Below, in pieces: positions 1 to 7,041 of a DNA stretch of 11,892 nucleotides. Origin of the DNA: RGIG1840 sp964626795 (GTDB lineage Bacteria; Bacillota_I; Bacilli_A; RF39; UBA660); NCBI GenBank assembly GCA_964626795.1, contig CAZVIQ010000024.1, positions 1 to 11,892 on the forward strand, written 5' to 3'. The notes beneath the pieces are model-generated. The model saw nothing but the letters and a program-made list of their open reading frames with translations, made no database searches and was not told where the DNA came from. Within the stretch, counting starts at the first letter, position 1, and the number at the start of each line of letters is the position of its first letter. The position numbers were made by a program, and so were the translations under genes.

Positions 1-34
1 TTGTATATTAATAAACTATTGAGGAGAATAATTT

Positions 35-1444
35 CTATCTGTTTCTTTTTCTTCTGTTATCTTTTCTGTTGTTTCTATTATCTCTTCTTCTATAGTTTCC
101 ATTCGAACTATTTCCTTGTCTTCTTACAACAACAGGCGGTTCACCAGTTAATGAAACTTGATTAATATCAGACTTTTTAGATAGTGTTTCTATTAATATA
201 GATATTAATTTTTCTGAACTAAACTCTTCAATTAATTGAGTAGCAAATTCTTTTGTTCTAGTTACATCTATTTCTTGTAGTCTTTTAGTTATTAATTCTA
301 CTATTTCTTTATTTCTTGCATCCCATACATCATTTGAACTAGGTATACTTTTTTCTGATAAAGTTACCTTAGTTTCTTTTTCAATTCTTTTAATATGACT
401 TAATTCTGACTCTTTAATGAAAGAGTATGATATACCATGTTTCTTTGCTCTTCCAGTTCTACCCACTCTATGTACATAGAAATCTATTTCTTGTGGTAAA
501 TCAAAGTTATAAACATGTGTAACATCACTGATATCTAAACCTCTAGCAGCAACATCAGTAGCCACTAAAATACTTATTTGATTTTCTCTAAACTTCTTCA
601 TAACTGCATTTCTTTGCTGTTGTGATAAGTCTCCATGTATTCCAGCTGATTTATAACCACATTTATTTAAAGCATCATTTAACTCATCCACTCTTCTTTT
701 AGTTCTTCCAAATATAATCGCTGATTTTGGACTATCTACGTCAAGTAACTTTGTTAAAGTTGAAAATTTTTGGTTTTCTTTCATTATTATGTAGTATTGA
801 TCAATGTTAGAGGAAGTGCTTTCTTTATCCTTGACACTTATAAATTCATAATCATCCATAATTGATTTACTTAAACTTAATATTTGTTTTGATATAGTAG
901 CACTAAACAATAAAGTTTGTTTATTAGTTGGAATTTGATTATTTATAATTGTGATATCTTCTTTAAATCCTTCTTTTAACATTTCATCTGCTTCATCCAA
1001 AACAAAATACTTAACATTTTTAAAATCAAGTTTTTTGCTTCTTAAATGATCGTTAATTCTGCCTAAAGTTCCAACTACAATAGCTGGTTTATTATTTAAA
1101 TCTCTTACCTGATCTCTAATAGACATACCACCTACCAAAGTTGCATAAGAAGGTTTTAGATATTTACCTATCTTTTCAATTTCTGTTACAATTTGCATAG
1201 CAAGTTCTCTAGTAGGTGTTACTATTAAGCATTCAATATTTTTAGATGAAAAATTAATGTTATTCAATAATGGTACGACAAAAGAAGCAGTTTTTCCTGT
1301 TCCGGTTTCTGCTTCCCCAATAATGTTTTTACCACTCAATATTGCTGGTATTGTTTGCTCTTGAATTGGCATCATTTCATTAAAACCAATACTTTCTAGT
1401 CCCTTTTTTATATTTTCTTTTATTTGTAAGTCTATAAATTTCAT
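35..1444 (-). CDS. DEAD-box ATP-dependent RNA helicase (CshA-like)
   Basis: A 469-residue superfamily 2 RNA helicase that would unwind or remodel RNA (ribosome assembly, mRNA decay, cold adaptation in relatives such as CshA). Visible motifs in order: Q motif with PIQ at 26-28 and an upstream Phe21; motif I AETGTGKT at 45-52; PTRELA at 77-82; GG at 105-106; GTLGR at 125-129; DEAD at 150-153; SAT at 181-183; IIFGRTK at 243-249; ATDVAARGLD at 295-304; HRVGRTGR at 325-332. The C-terminal tail from about 440 is Arg/Asn/Lys-rich, as expected for an RNA-binding tail. The ATG is preceded by AAGGGGAT as ribosome binding site. The one odd residue is Leu127, where the family nearly always has Pro (TPGR). 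The gene has its own promoter, but a strong terminator lies just before the start codon. Which DEAD-box paralogue it is cannot be fixed from sequence alone; CshA-like is the best guess by length and basic tail. Confidence 0.95.
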   Translation of the reverse strand: MKFIDLQIKENIKKGLESIGFNEMMPIQEQTIPAILSGKNIIGEAETGTGKTASFVVPLLNNINFSSKNIECLIVTPTRELAMQIVTEIEKIGKYLKPSYATLVGGMSIRDQVRDLNNKPAIVVGTLGRINDHLRSKKLDFKNVKYFVLDEADEMLKEGFKEDITIINNQIPTNKQTLLFSATISKQILSLSKSIMDDYEFISVKDKESTSSNIDQYYIIMKENQKFSTLTKLLDVDSPKSAIIFGRTKRRVDELNDALNKCGYKSAGIHGDLSQQQRNAVMKKFRENQISILVATDVAARGLDISDVTHVYNFDLPQEIDFYVHRVGRTGRAKKHGISYSFIKESELSHIKRIEKETKVTLSEKSIPSSNDVWDARNKEIVELITKRLQEIDVTRTKEFATQLIEEFSSEKLISILIETLSKKSDINQVSLTGEPPVVVRRQGNSSNGNYRRRDNRNNRKDNRRKRNR

Positions 1445-1461
1445 ATTTATCCCCTTTTCAC

Positions 1462-1495
1462 AAAAAAGAGATTCCTTCTAAATCAAAGGAATCCC
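1462..1495 (-). terminator. Intrinsic terminator inside the helicase leader
   Basis: Read on the minus strand, GGGATTCCTT (1495-1486) pairs with AAGGAATCTC (1477-1468): 10 bp with one G-U pair and an 8-nt loop, followed by six T residues (1467-1462). It ends transcripts of the LtaS-like gene upstream, but it also lies downstream of the helicase promoter and only 17 nt before the helicase ATG. Helicase transcription must therefore cross it, so it may act as an attenuator. Confidence 0.85.
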
Positions 1496-1515
1496 TTAAT
1501 TAAAAACTACAAATG

Positions 1516-1544
1516 ATTTTAGCATATTAATTTAATTTAGTCAA
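1516..1544 (-). promoter_or_regulatory. Sigma-A-type promoter for the helicase gene
   Basis: On the minus strand, TTGACT (1544-1539), a 17-nt spacer, and TAAAAT (1521-1516) with an extended -10 TG one base before it. The predicted start of transcription is near 1509, giving a leader of about 65 nt that contains the terminator hairpin. The consensus match is good and lies in the 138-nt gap between the LtaS-like gene and the helicase. Confidence 0.7.
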
Positions 1545-1582
1545 TTAATTTCAATAACTAAAAATTTCCATTCTATTTGTTT

Positions 1583-3559
1583 TTACTTAAAATAATCTGA
1601 TTCTAAAATTTTCTTTGATATATCAAAATATGAATCAACTTTTTTTGTGGTGTCTTTTATATAATTTTTACTTCCACTTCCATTTATTTTATTACCATAT
1701 TGAACATAATTTTCTCCATCATACCAGGAATAATCTTTATAATAAACTAATTCTTCATGTTCATTCCCGAGTATGTCATTGCCAAAATAATAACTATAAT
1801 TAACCGGTAAGTCAAATAAATTTGCAATTGTTGGAATAACATCCAAAGACTGAGATACTTTACTTATTACTTCACTACTTATTTGATTAGACCATATTAT
1901 TAAAGGTTCTTTATTCTTTAAATATTTTTCTTTAATATTAGTATATTCTTCATAAGTATCTTTTTTTATAGTATAAGGATAATGATCAGGAGAAAATATT
2001 ATTACTGTATCATCTAGAATATTTTTACTTCTTAAGTCCTCAATTAAAAGTTCTACGAATTTATCTACTTCTATCTGCGCCGCTATATAGTAAAGTACTT
2101 CTTCAGGTATATTTTCATCTTTATAATATTCTTTTACGGTACTATAATGTTTTGAACCAGCTAAATGACTTTTATTATACGGACTATGCCCACTTAATGT
2201 AATTACAAAACTCATAAATTTATTATCTTTATCCACTATATAATCTTTAGCTTTTTCAAAAAATACTGAATCAAATCTTTTATCTTCTTCACTTAAATCA
2301 AGTTCTTTTTGCCCATAGAATTTATCGTATCCAAGACCTTTATATACAAGGTTTCTTGTATAGAATTCTTTATTATTACTGTGAAATGCTTTTGTTTGAT
2401 ATCCATTTTGTTTAAATAAATTTGCTAAAGAAATATTATATGAGTTCTTATTATATGTATAACATGTAGGGCCTTCTGTAATAGATGGAATAAGTCCAGT
2501 ATTAAATATTATTTCAGTATCACAAGTAGTCCTGGGATATACTGGGACATAAAAATTATCAAAATATAATCCTTCATTCATTAACTTTGAAATATTTGGA
2601 GTTAGAGTTTCATTTAAAGCTATATAATCAAATGACTCAGCTAGGATAAAGATTAAATTCTTGTCTTTAAATATTCCACTATAATCATTTTCAAAATGCA
2701 CTTTTGTATTTTCCTTAAAATAGTTATCAATTTCATTTTTATATCCATCATTATTTTTTAATAAACCCGAAAGTGAATCAGTAATATCTCTCACTAAATA
2801 ATTAGAAACACCAAATCTAGAAATAAAACGCGATTTACTATATATATGTTTATATAAATAAGAATCAGAAGTATATAATCTTGCTTCTTTAACAGGATAA
2901 GCTTCGTTATATCTAACTAACATAATAAAAATAATTATTGTCATAAACATTTTATAGTTTATTTTTATTTTTTCATTTGTTTTTAATTTATTATATATAA
3001 ATATCGCTGAAAGCATTAATGTAATATAAAGAACAAATATAGCTTTAAAATGCATTACTCCTGATGCAAATGCCATTCCTTCTTTTATAGTAACTATTTC
3101 TTTGATAGAAAAAAAATCACTAAATAAATAAATATATAAATCTTGCATTATTATATATATAGGTAAAAATATTATTATTGTATAATTATAAATATGTTTA
3201 ATTTTTCCGGTTAATATTGCACTTATGAGAGATAAAATATAAATGACTAATATAACAGAAAATAGATATACATTTGTAAATTGCAATTTATTTTCTATCA
3301 CGAATATAAATTCTAATATAAATAAATATACCGGTATGAAAAGAATGTTTTTATTCTTTTTTAATGATCCTATAACCTCTTTATTTACTGGTGTTAATAT
3401 AAAAATCACTAATAAAAAACTTATAATTAAAATAACAGTTATTAATGTATTCCCTAATTCTTTTCCCACATAATAAGTCTTATATTCATTAAATATATAA
3501 GATAATATAATAAATAGAAAAATGATCATTACATTTTTAAATTTTCCTAACAATTTCAT
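1583..3559 (-). CDS. LtaS-like lipoteichoic acid synthase family membrane protein
   Basis: A polytopic membrane protein with an extracellular sulfatase-fold domain. It is likely a glycerol-phosphate transferase using phosphatidylglycerol to build or prime a lipoteichoic-acid-type polymer. I use the ATG at 3559 (658 residues), because a GTG 12 nt upstream lies inside the Shine-Dalgarno sequence GAGGTG. About six or seven hydrophobic segments fill residues 5-216 (five is usual for LtaS). Metal and catalytic residues match LtaS: Glu308 (AESFD), the nucleophile Thr345 in RTTCDTE, and Asp525-His526 (PDHY). The substrate-site block FHSNNKEFYTRN carries His393 and Arg402, but has Tyr400 where LtaS has Trp. 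GHSPY supplies His458. It is monocistronic with its own promoter. The exact polymer cannot be told; a primase or a related phosphoglycerol transferase is possible. Confidence 0.88.
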   Translation of the reverse strand: MKLLGKFKNVMIIFLFIILSYIFNEYKTYYVGKELGNTLITVILIISFLLVIFILTPVNKEVIGSLKKNKNILFIPVYLFILEFIFVIENKLQFTNVYLFSVILVIYILSLISAILTGKIKHIYNYTIIIFLPIYIIMQDLYIYLFSDFFSIKEIVTIKEGMAFASGVMHFKAIFVLYITLMLSAIFIYNKLKTNEKIKINYKMFMTIIIFIMLVRYNEAYPVKEARLYTSDSYLYKHIYSKSRFISRFGVSNYLVRDITDSLSGLLKNNDGYKNEIDNYFKENTKVHFENDYSGIFKDKNLIFILAESFDYIALNETLTPNISKLMNEGLYFDNFYVPVYPRTTCDTEIIFNTGLIPSITEGPTCYTYNKNSYNISLANLFKQNGYQTKAFHSNNKEFYTRNLVYKGLGYDKFYGQKELDLSEEDKRFDSVFFEKAKDYIVDKDNKFMSFVITLSGHSPYNKSHLAGSKHYSTVKEYYKDENIPEEVLYYIAAQIEVDKFVELLIEDLRSKNILDDTVIIFSPDHYPYTIKKDTYEEYTNIKEKYLKNKEPLIIWSNQISSEVISKVSQSLDVIPTIANLFDLPVNYSYYFGNDILGNEHEELVYYKDYSWYDGENYVQYGNKINGSGSKNYIKDTTKKVDSYFDISKKILESDYFK

Positions 3560-3587
3560 AATTAAAAACACCTCAGTTATTAAAATT

Positions 3588-3616
3588 ATTATATACTTTA
3601 ATAGTTATTTTTTCAA
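3588..3616 (-). promoter_or_regulatory. Near-consensus sigma-A promoter for the LtaS-like gene
   Basis: On the minus strand, TTGAAA (3616-3611), a 17-nt spacer and a perfect TATAAT (3593-3588). The predicted start is near 3581, leaving a leader of about 22 nt that contains the GAGGTG ribosome binding site before the ATG at 3559. It is one of the best promoter matches in the window, which suggests strong housekeeping expression. Confidence 0.8.
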
Positions 3617-3635
3617 GATTTCTTATTTATTACAT

Positions 3636-3700
3636 AAAAAAACAGCTTCTTCCATAAAAATAAGTAATTTATACTTTTCTCCAACTTTTGGAAGCCGTTT
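3636..3700 (-). terminator. Branched intrinsic terminator after tRNA-Leu
   Basis: On the minus strand AAACGGCTTC (3700-3691) pairs with GAAGCTGTTT (3649-3640), 10 bp with one G-U pair, and the run of T residues continues to 3636. The 41-nt interior is not a plain loop. It holds a hairpin with stem TCCAA/TTGGA and a second with stem AAGTA/TACTT, so the whole could fold as a three-way junction. It most likely ends the pduL-ABC-tRNA transcript. The large structured interior is unusual for a simple terminator. Confidence 0.7.
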
Positions 3701-3710
3701 CATGCTCATT

Positions 3711-3795
3711 TGGTGTGAGTGAAGAGATTTGAACTCTCACGATTTTCATCACAAGCCCCTCAAGCCTGCGTGTCTACCAATTCCACCACACTCAC
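3711..3795 (-). tRNA. tRNA-Leu, anticodon GAG
   Basis: An 85-nt cloverleaf on the minus strand. Acceptor stem is GTGAGTG/CACTCAC with discriminator A and an encoded CCA (3713-3711). The D stem is GTG/CAC with GG in the loop. The anticodon stem CAGGC/GCTTG closes the loop TTGAGGG, giving anticodon GAG at 3761-3759, which reads CUC and CUU Leu codons. A long variable arm with a GAT/ATC stem marks a class II tRNA, as expected for Leu. The T loop is TTCAAAT on a 5-bp stem. It starts 18 nt after the ABC permease gene, with no terminator of the minus direction between them. Confidence 0.95.
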
Positions 3796-3799
3796 ATTT

Positions 3800-3821
3800 A
3801 AGATTAGTTTATACTAATCTT
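3800..3821 (-). other. Perfect 9-bp hairpin between permease stop codon and tRNA-Leu
   Basis: AAGATTAGT and ACTAATCTT form a 9-bp perfect stem with a 4-nt loop. It covers the TAG stop codon of the permease gene and ends 4 nt before the first base of the mature tRNA. On the minus strand it is followed by AAATG, not a T tract, so it is not a terminator in that direction. It could be a processing signal that frees the tRNA from the operon transcript. Confidence 0.6.
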
Positions 3822-5127
3822 TTACTGCTTTAAACATCTTTTTCCATAATTTAGATGATGAATAATTAAGAATTCCCACTTTATAAATTTTAATACCATA
3901 TTTAATAAGTAGATAATTTGTTAGTGCTAATAATAATGTTGAAATTATTATTTCTATATAAGTTAATTGTCCTATTACCAGCAGTACTGGTGCAAGTATT
4001 CCAGAAATAAATGGAACAAATGAAACTACTTTTATAAAAACGGAACTATCATATGCACTTGCAATTATAGCTAAATAATATCCAAGCATTAAGATAATCA
4101 TTAAAGGAGTCTGAAGCTGCTGATAATCTTCCATACTTGTAGTCATTGAAGCAAGTATTCCAGAAAGAAGTGAATATGCAAGAAACGTTAGAAGCATCAT
4201 TATAATAATGAATGGTAATGCATTTATTATAGTATCAAATATACCACTTTTTACAAATGTCTGAACAAATCCTTCGCTTTTTAATCCCAAACTTTCAATA
4301 ATACTTGAATCCATTATATTTCCTCTAAGTACTATCCCTAATATTCCACTTATTAATATAATTGATCCCTGTATCAAAATAAATAAATTAGCAGAAATCA
4401 TTTTAGATAAGAAGTGTGTTTTAGGAGAAACACTTGATATAATAATCTCCATACTTTTAGAAGTTTTTTCCTCATTTATCTCTGCACCTATCATACTTGT
4501 TACCATTATAATAAGCATAAATATTGGAATAATGAATATTGGAACTAAAACTCCACCTATTGTATTCATTATCTCTTCATTTTCATTTAAATCTTCTGAC
4601 AAGTATTTTCTTTCGATTTTCATCTGTTCATATACTTTAGCTAGTTCTTCAGCATCAATACTACTATTTAAAAGCGAATAATTTATTTTAGTATTATTAA
4701 GTGCACTGGCAATATTCTGATAAATTAAAGTACTAATAAATTCATAACTAACTACTTCTGCACTAAGTTGATTATTTTCTTGTTTTTCTAATATTACTAT
4801 AATATCTTTCTTTTCATCTTTTTTTATTTCTTTTTCTAAAGCTTTTTGATCATCTTCATAATGTGAAGCATTAAGCTTAAGATCTTTATCTAAATATACA
4901 CTGTTATCTAAATTTGTTTTAAATGTATCATATAAATCCTCACTACTTATTACATAGACATTTGTAGGATCATTAAAGTCTCCACCAAAATATTTGATTA
5001 TATTATCAATGTTAATTAATGAGACTATTAAAACTAATAACAATATATTTATTGCTATAAACCATTTGCTTTTTAGTTTTTTATTTAAACTAGTCTTAAC
5101 TAAATACCATAGCTTATTATTTTTCAT
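3814..5127 (-). CDS. ABC-2 family transporter permease (NatB/YhaP-like)
   Basis: The membrane subunit of an ABC exporter, partner of the ATPase encoded just upstream. I use ATG at 5127 (437 residues); the upstream in-frame GTG lies inside the ribosome binding site TAGGTG. One N-terminal membrane helix (about 20-38) is followed by an extracytoplasmic domain of about 150 residues, then five or so further helices from about 188 onwards, the layout of NatB/YhaP proteins. The block with AEINEEKTSKSMEIIISSVSP, after the second helix, is the hallmark of this subfamily. The gene overlaps the ATPase gene by 11 nt, so translation is probably coupled. Relatives export sodium, antibiotics or unknown compounds. 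The substrate here cannot be inferred. Confidence 0.88.
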   Translation of the reverse strand: MKNNKLWYLVKTSLNKKLKSKWFIAINILLLVLIVSLINIDNIIKYFGGDFNDPTNVYVISSEDLYDTFKTNLDNSVYLDKDLKLNASHYEDDQKALEKEIKKDEKKDIIVILEKQENNQLSAEVVSYEFISTLIYQNIASALNNTKINYSLLNSSIDAEELAKVYEQMKIERKYLSEDLNENEEIMNTIGGVLVPIFIIPIFMLIIMVTSMIGAEINEEKTSKSMEIIISSVSPKTHFLSKMISANLFILIQGSIILISGILGIVLRGNIMDSSIIESLGLKSEGFVQTFVKSGIFDTIINALPFIIIMMLLTFLAYSLLSGILASMTTSMEDYQQLQTPLMIILMLGYYLAIIASAYDSSVFIKVVSFVPFISGILAPVLLVIGQLTYIEIIISTLLLALTNYLLIKYGIKIYKVGILNYSSSKLWKKMFKAVKD

Positions 5128-6016
5128 ATGCAACACCTACTTTCTCAATAAATATTTCATTAAGAGATGGCTCTTCAACATTAAATTTACTTACATTCTT
5201 ACATTTAGAAACATATTTAAATAAAGTATCTACATACAAATCATCTTCTATTTTTACTATATATTCATTTCCAACTTTTTCAACATTTAATACACCTTTT
5301 GTATCTAATAGTTCTTCTTTATCAACATCTCCAATTATTCTTACGTTTTTCTTTCTGTAATCTTTTTTTATTTTAGAAAGTTTTCCTTTTAGAACTTCTT
5401 CTCCTTTTACTAAAACAACTAATGAATCACAAAAATATTCTACATGATCCATTCTGTGAGAACTAAAAATAATTATAGTACCTTTCTTTTTAAATTCTAA
5501 GACTTCTTTTTTAAACATTTCAATATTTATAGGATCAAGACCTGCAAAAGGTTCATCTAAAATAAGAAGTTTAGGATCATTTAATATTGAAATAATAAAT
5601 TGAACTTTTTGCTGATTACCTTTAGAAAGTTCTTTAATTTTTCTGTTTTTATATTCTGTAATATTAAACTTTTCTAAATAAACATCAAGCTTTTTTTCTA
5701 TTTCTTCATCATTCATTCCTTTTAGATTTCCATAAAATAAAGCCTGTTCAAGCACAGTGAGTTTTGTAAGAAGACTTCTTTCTTCAGTTAAGAATCCTAT
5801 TTTATCTGTTACATCATAATTAATTTCTTTATCATCTAAAGTTATTTTACCTTCAGTTTTATCTAAAAGTCCCATTATCATTCTAAAAGTAGTAGTCTTA
5901 CCGGAACCATTGACCCCTAACAATCCAAATATTTCTCCTTCTTTTATTTCAAAAGATAAATTGTGAACTGCTCTAATTTCTCCATAAAATTTTGTTACAT
6001 TTTCTACTTTTAACAT
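5117..6016 (-). CDS. ABC transporter ATP-binding protein (NatA/YhaQ-like)
   Basis: A 299-residue nucleotide-binding subunit that would power the ABC-2 permease encoded directly downstream. All core motifs are intact: Walker A GVNGSGKT at 34-41, a Q-loop region ending in EER near 78-80, signature LSKGN at 130-134, Walker B LLILDEP ending with Asp154-Glu155, and the switch His187 in SSHRMDH. An added C-terminal domain of about 80 residues is typical of the NatA/YhaQ group. Its ATG follows the pduL stop codon with no gap, and its ribosome binding site GGGAGGA is within the last codons of pduL, so the genes form one operon. The 299-residue length and the EER variant of the Q-loop are like B. subtilis YhaQ as I recall it. 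Confidence 0.93.
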   Translation of the reverse strand: MLKVENVTKFYGEIRAVHNLSFEIKEGEIFGLLGVNGSGKTTTFRMIMGLLDKTEGKITLDDKEINYDVTDKIGFLTEERSLLTKLTVLEQALFYGNLKGMNDEEIEKKLDVYLEKFNITEYKNRKIKELSKGNQQKVQFIISILNDPKLLILDEPFAGLDPINIEMFKKEVLEFKKKGTIIIFSSHRMDHVEYFCDSLVVLVKGEEVLKGKLSKIKKDYRKKNVRIIGDVDKEELLDTKGVLNVEKVGNEYIVKIEDDLYVDTLFKYVSKCKNVSKFNVEEPSLNEIFIEKVGVAYEK

Positions 6017-6589
6017 TTATTCCTCCCAAAAAATTTCAACCTCATCACCGGTTTTTAATAAGAATGCATTACCATCATCAGTATCTAAATGAAGTTCCAA
6101 ATTATAATTGTCATTAATTTTTACATTTATTTCTTCAATTACACCAGGTTTTTCACCACTGATTCTTGCCTTTAATTTGTGCTTTTCACTTAGACTATAT
6201 TTTCCTGCATCTTCTCTTGAAATATGAATATGTCTAGTCGCGATTATTACACCTTCTTTAACATTATATTCACCTTTAGGCCCTACAAGTATAGCACTTT
6301 CACTTCCAGCTATATCTTCACTATTTCTAACTGGTGGATTCAATCCAAGCTTATAGGCATCTGTTTTACTTATTTCCACTTGCACATAATTTCTCAAAGG
6401 ACCTAATATTCTTACATTAGGTATAATACCCTTTTCAGTTTTTACAGTTACCATCTCATTTGAAGCAAACTCTCCTGTTTGACTTAAGTCATTTCTCACT
6501 GTAAGTTCATAATCATCTCCAAAAAGAATATCTTTTACTTCTTTAGACAAATGAACATGTCTGTTACTTATTCCTACTTTTACTTTCAA
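6017..6589 (-). CDS. pduL: PduL-type phosphate acyltransferase (phosphotransacetylase)
   Basis: It catalyses acyl-CoA plus phosphate to acyl-phosphate plus CoA, most likely acetyl-CoA/acetyl-phosphate, feeding acetate kinase and ATP formation. Two similar beta-barrel halves are seen from repeated metal-site motifs: SNRHVHLS (His11, His13) and TRHIHIS (His120, His122), plus ELHLDTDDGNA with His167. These are the zinc ligands of PduL. I choose the TTG at 6589 (190 residues). It has AAGGTGAG five bases upstream and gives the usual start, KVKVGISNRHVHLS. A TTG at 6628 would add 13 residues without a ribosome binding site. There is no N-terminal encapsulation peptide, and no shell-protein gene nearby, so it is probably a cytosolic housekeeping enzyme, not part of a microcompartment. 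It is the first gene of the ABC operon. Confidence 0.9.
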   Translation of the reverse strand: MKVKVGISNRHVHLSKEVKDILFGDDYELTVRNDLSQTGEFASNEMVTVKTEKGIIPNVRILGPLRNYVQVEISKTDAYKLGLNPPVRNSEDIAGSESAILVGPKGEYNVKEGVIIATRHIHISREDAGKYSLSEKHKLKARISGEKPGVIEEINVKINDNYNLELHLDTDDGNAFLLKTGDEVEIFWEE

Positions 6590-6608
6590 ATTTCTCACCT
6601 TCTTTTCT

Positions 6609-6637
6609 ATTATATAATACTTTTTCAATTTTTTAAA
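6609..6637 (-). promoter_or_regulatory. Candidate sigma-A promoter for the pduL-ABC operon
   Basis: On the minus strand TTTAAA (6637-6632, four of six matches), a 17-nt spacer and a perfect TATAAT (6614-6609). Transcription would begin near 6602, giving a very short leader in which the AAGGTGAG ribosome binding site lies almost at the 5' end. It is in the 82-nt divergent gap with gerQ. Confidence 0.45.
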
Positions 6638-6644
6638 TAAAATA

Positions 6645-6652
6645 CATATAAT
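6645..6652 (+). promoter_or_regulatory. Candidate -10 element for gerQ
   Basis: CATATAAT lies 20 nt before the gerQ ATG. It contains TATAAT (sigma-A type), and is also one base off the CATACAAT form of a sigma-E -10, the mother-cell factor that transcribes gerQ in B. subtilis. No convincing -35 of either type is seen, so the sigma factor is undecided. Confidence 0.3.
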
Positions 6653-6671
6653 AAATTAGGGAGTGAAGTCT

Positions 6672-6998
6672 ATGAATGGAAGTTATTATAGTAATCCTAT
6701 GTTTACAGAAACTTCTAGGATGCCTGCAGATACATTTGGTAATTCCAATAATCAATTGCCTATGGAACAAAGTTATGTTGAGAATATTCTAAGAGCTAAT
6801 ATTGGAAAAAAAGTTACTGTATACATAAGTTTTCCAGATTCATTAAATTGGAAAGATAAAATTTTTAAGGGAACTATAGAACAAGCAGGGAGAGATCATC
6901 TGATTATAAGTGATCCTTCTAATGGAAAATGGTATTTATTGCTTATGATTTATCTAGATTACGTAGAATTTGATGAAAAAATAAAATATGGACTTTAA
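6672..6998 (+). CDS. gerQ: Spore coat protein GerQ
   Basis: In B. subtilis GerQ (YwdL) is a spore coat protein needed for normal germination and for the function of the cortex hydrolase CwlJ. It is cross-linked into the coat by transglutaminase. Here the conserved core covers residues 29-108: LPMEQSYVENILR, then GKKVTVYISF, EQAGRDHLIISDPSNGKWY and MIYLDYVEFDEKIKY, a clear family match. I use ATG at 6672 (108 residues) behind AGGGAGTGA; a GTG at 6663 is within that site. The protein is much shorter than the 181 residues of B. subtilis GerQ, because the N-terminal tail is only about 30 residues. That tail has no lysine (first is Lys46), unlike the cross-linked tail of B. subtilis. Leu replaces the usual Pro just before MIYLDY. 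The gene indicates a spore-forming lineage. Confidence 0.92.
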   Translation: MNGSYYSNPMFTETSRMPADTFGNSNNQLPMEQSYVENILRANIGKKVTVYISFPDSLNWKDKIFKGTIEQAGRDHLIISDPSNGKWYLLLMIYLDYVEFDEKIKYGL

Positions 6999-7009
6999 TA
7001 AGTCCTTTT
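6990..7009 (+). terminator. Intrinsic terminator overlapping the gerQ stop codon
   Basis: GGACTT (6990-6995) pairs with AAGTCC (7000-7005) across the loop TAAT, which contains the TAA stop codon; TTTTATTTT follows. The stem is only 6 bp, so termination may be partial, allowing some transcripts into the lemA-like gene 36 nt downstream. Confidence 0.6.
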
Positions 7010-7013
7010 ATTT

Positions 7014-7022
7014 TGGTAAAAT
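7014..7022 (+). promoter_or_regulatory. Candidate extended -10 for the lemA-like gene
   Basis: TGGTAAAAT fits an extended -10 (TGnTAtAAT) and lies between the gerQ terminator and the lemA-like ATG. There is no good -35, and the predicted start (about 7029) falls at the first base of the ribosome binding site, so this is weak. Confidence 0.25.
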
Positions 7023-7041
7023 AGTCTTAGGATGTGATGAT

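Noticed and set aside
1..34. GAGGAG on the plus strand at the left edge, like a ribosome binding site
   Set aside because: No ATG, GTG or TTG with an open frame follows at suitable distance; the helicase gene occupies the other strand.
3623..3709. A 28-codon minus-strand reading frame (starts MSMKRLPKVGEKYKLL) between tRNA-Leu and the LtaS-like gene
   Set aside because: No ribosome binding site, since the start is at the tRNA 3' end, and it coincides with the terminator stems. A frame of this length is expected by chance about once in ten in such AT-rich DNA.
1615..3722. Plus-strand open frames opposite the LtaS-like gene and its upstream region
   Set aside because: They are antisense shadows of a well-supported gene, with no ribosome binding sites or recognisable domains.
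4994..5224. Plus-strand open frame over the ABC genes junction
   Set aside because: Antisense to two clear ABC subunit genes; composition reflects the opposite strand.
6224..6406. Plus-strand open frame opposite pduL
   Set aside because: Antisense shadow of a conserved enzyme; no ribosome binding site.
6587..6628. A longer pduL from TTG at 6628
   Set aside because: No ribosome binding site, and the predicted promoter overlaps it; the added residues do not resemble an encapsulation peptide.
6988..7041. A longer lemA start at the ATG at 6988
   Set aside because: It lies in the gerQ coding end and terminator stem, with no ribosome binding site; the ATG at 7042 has one.
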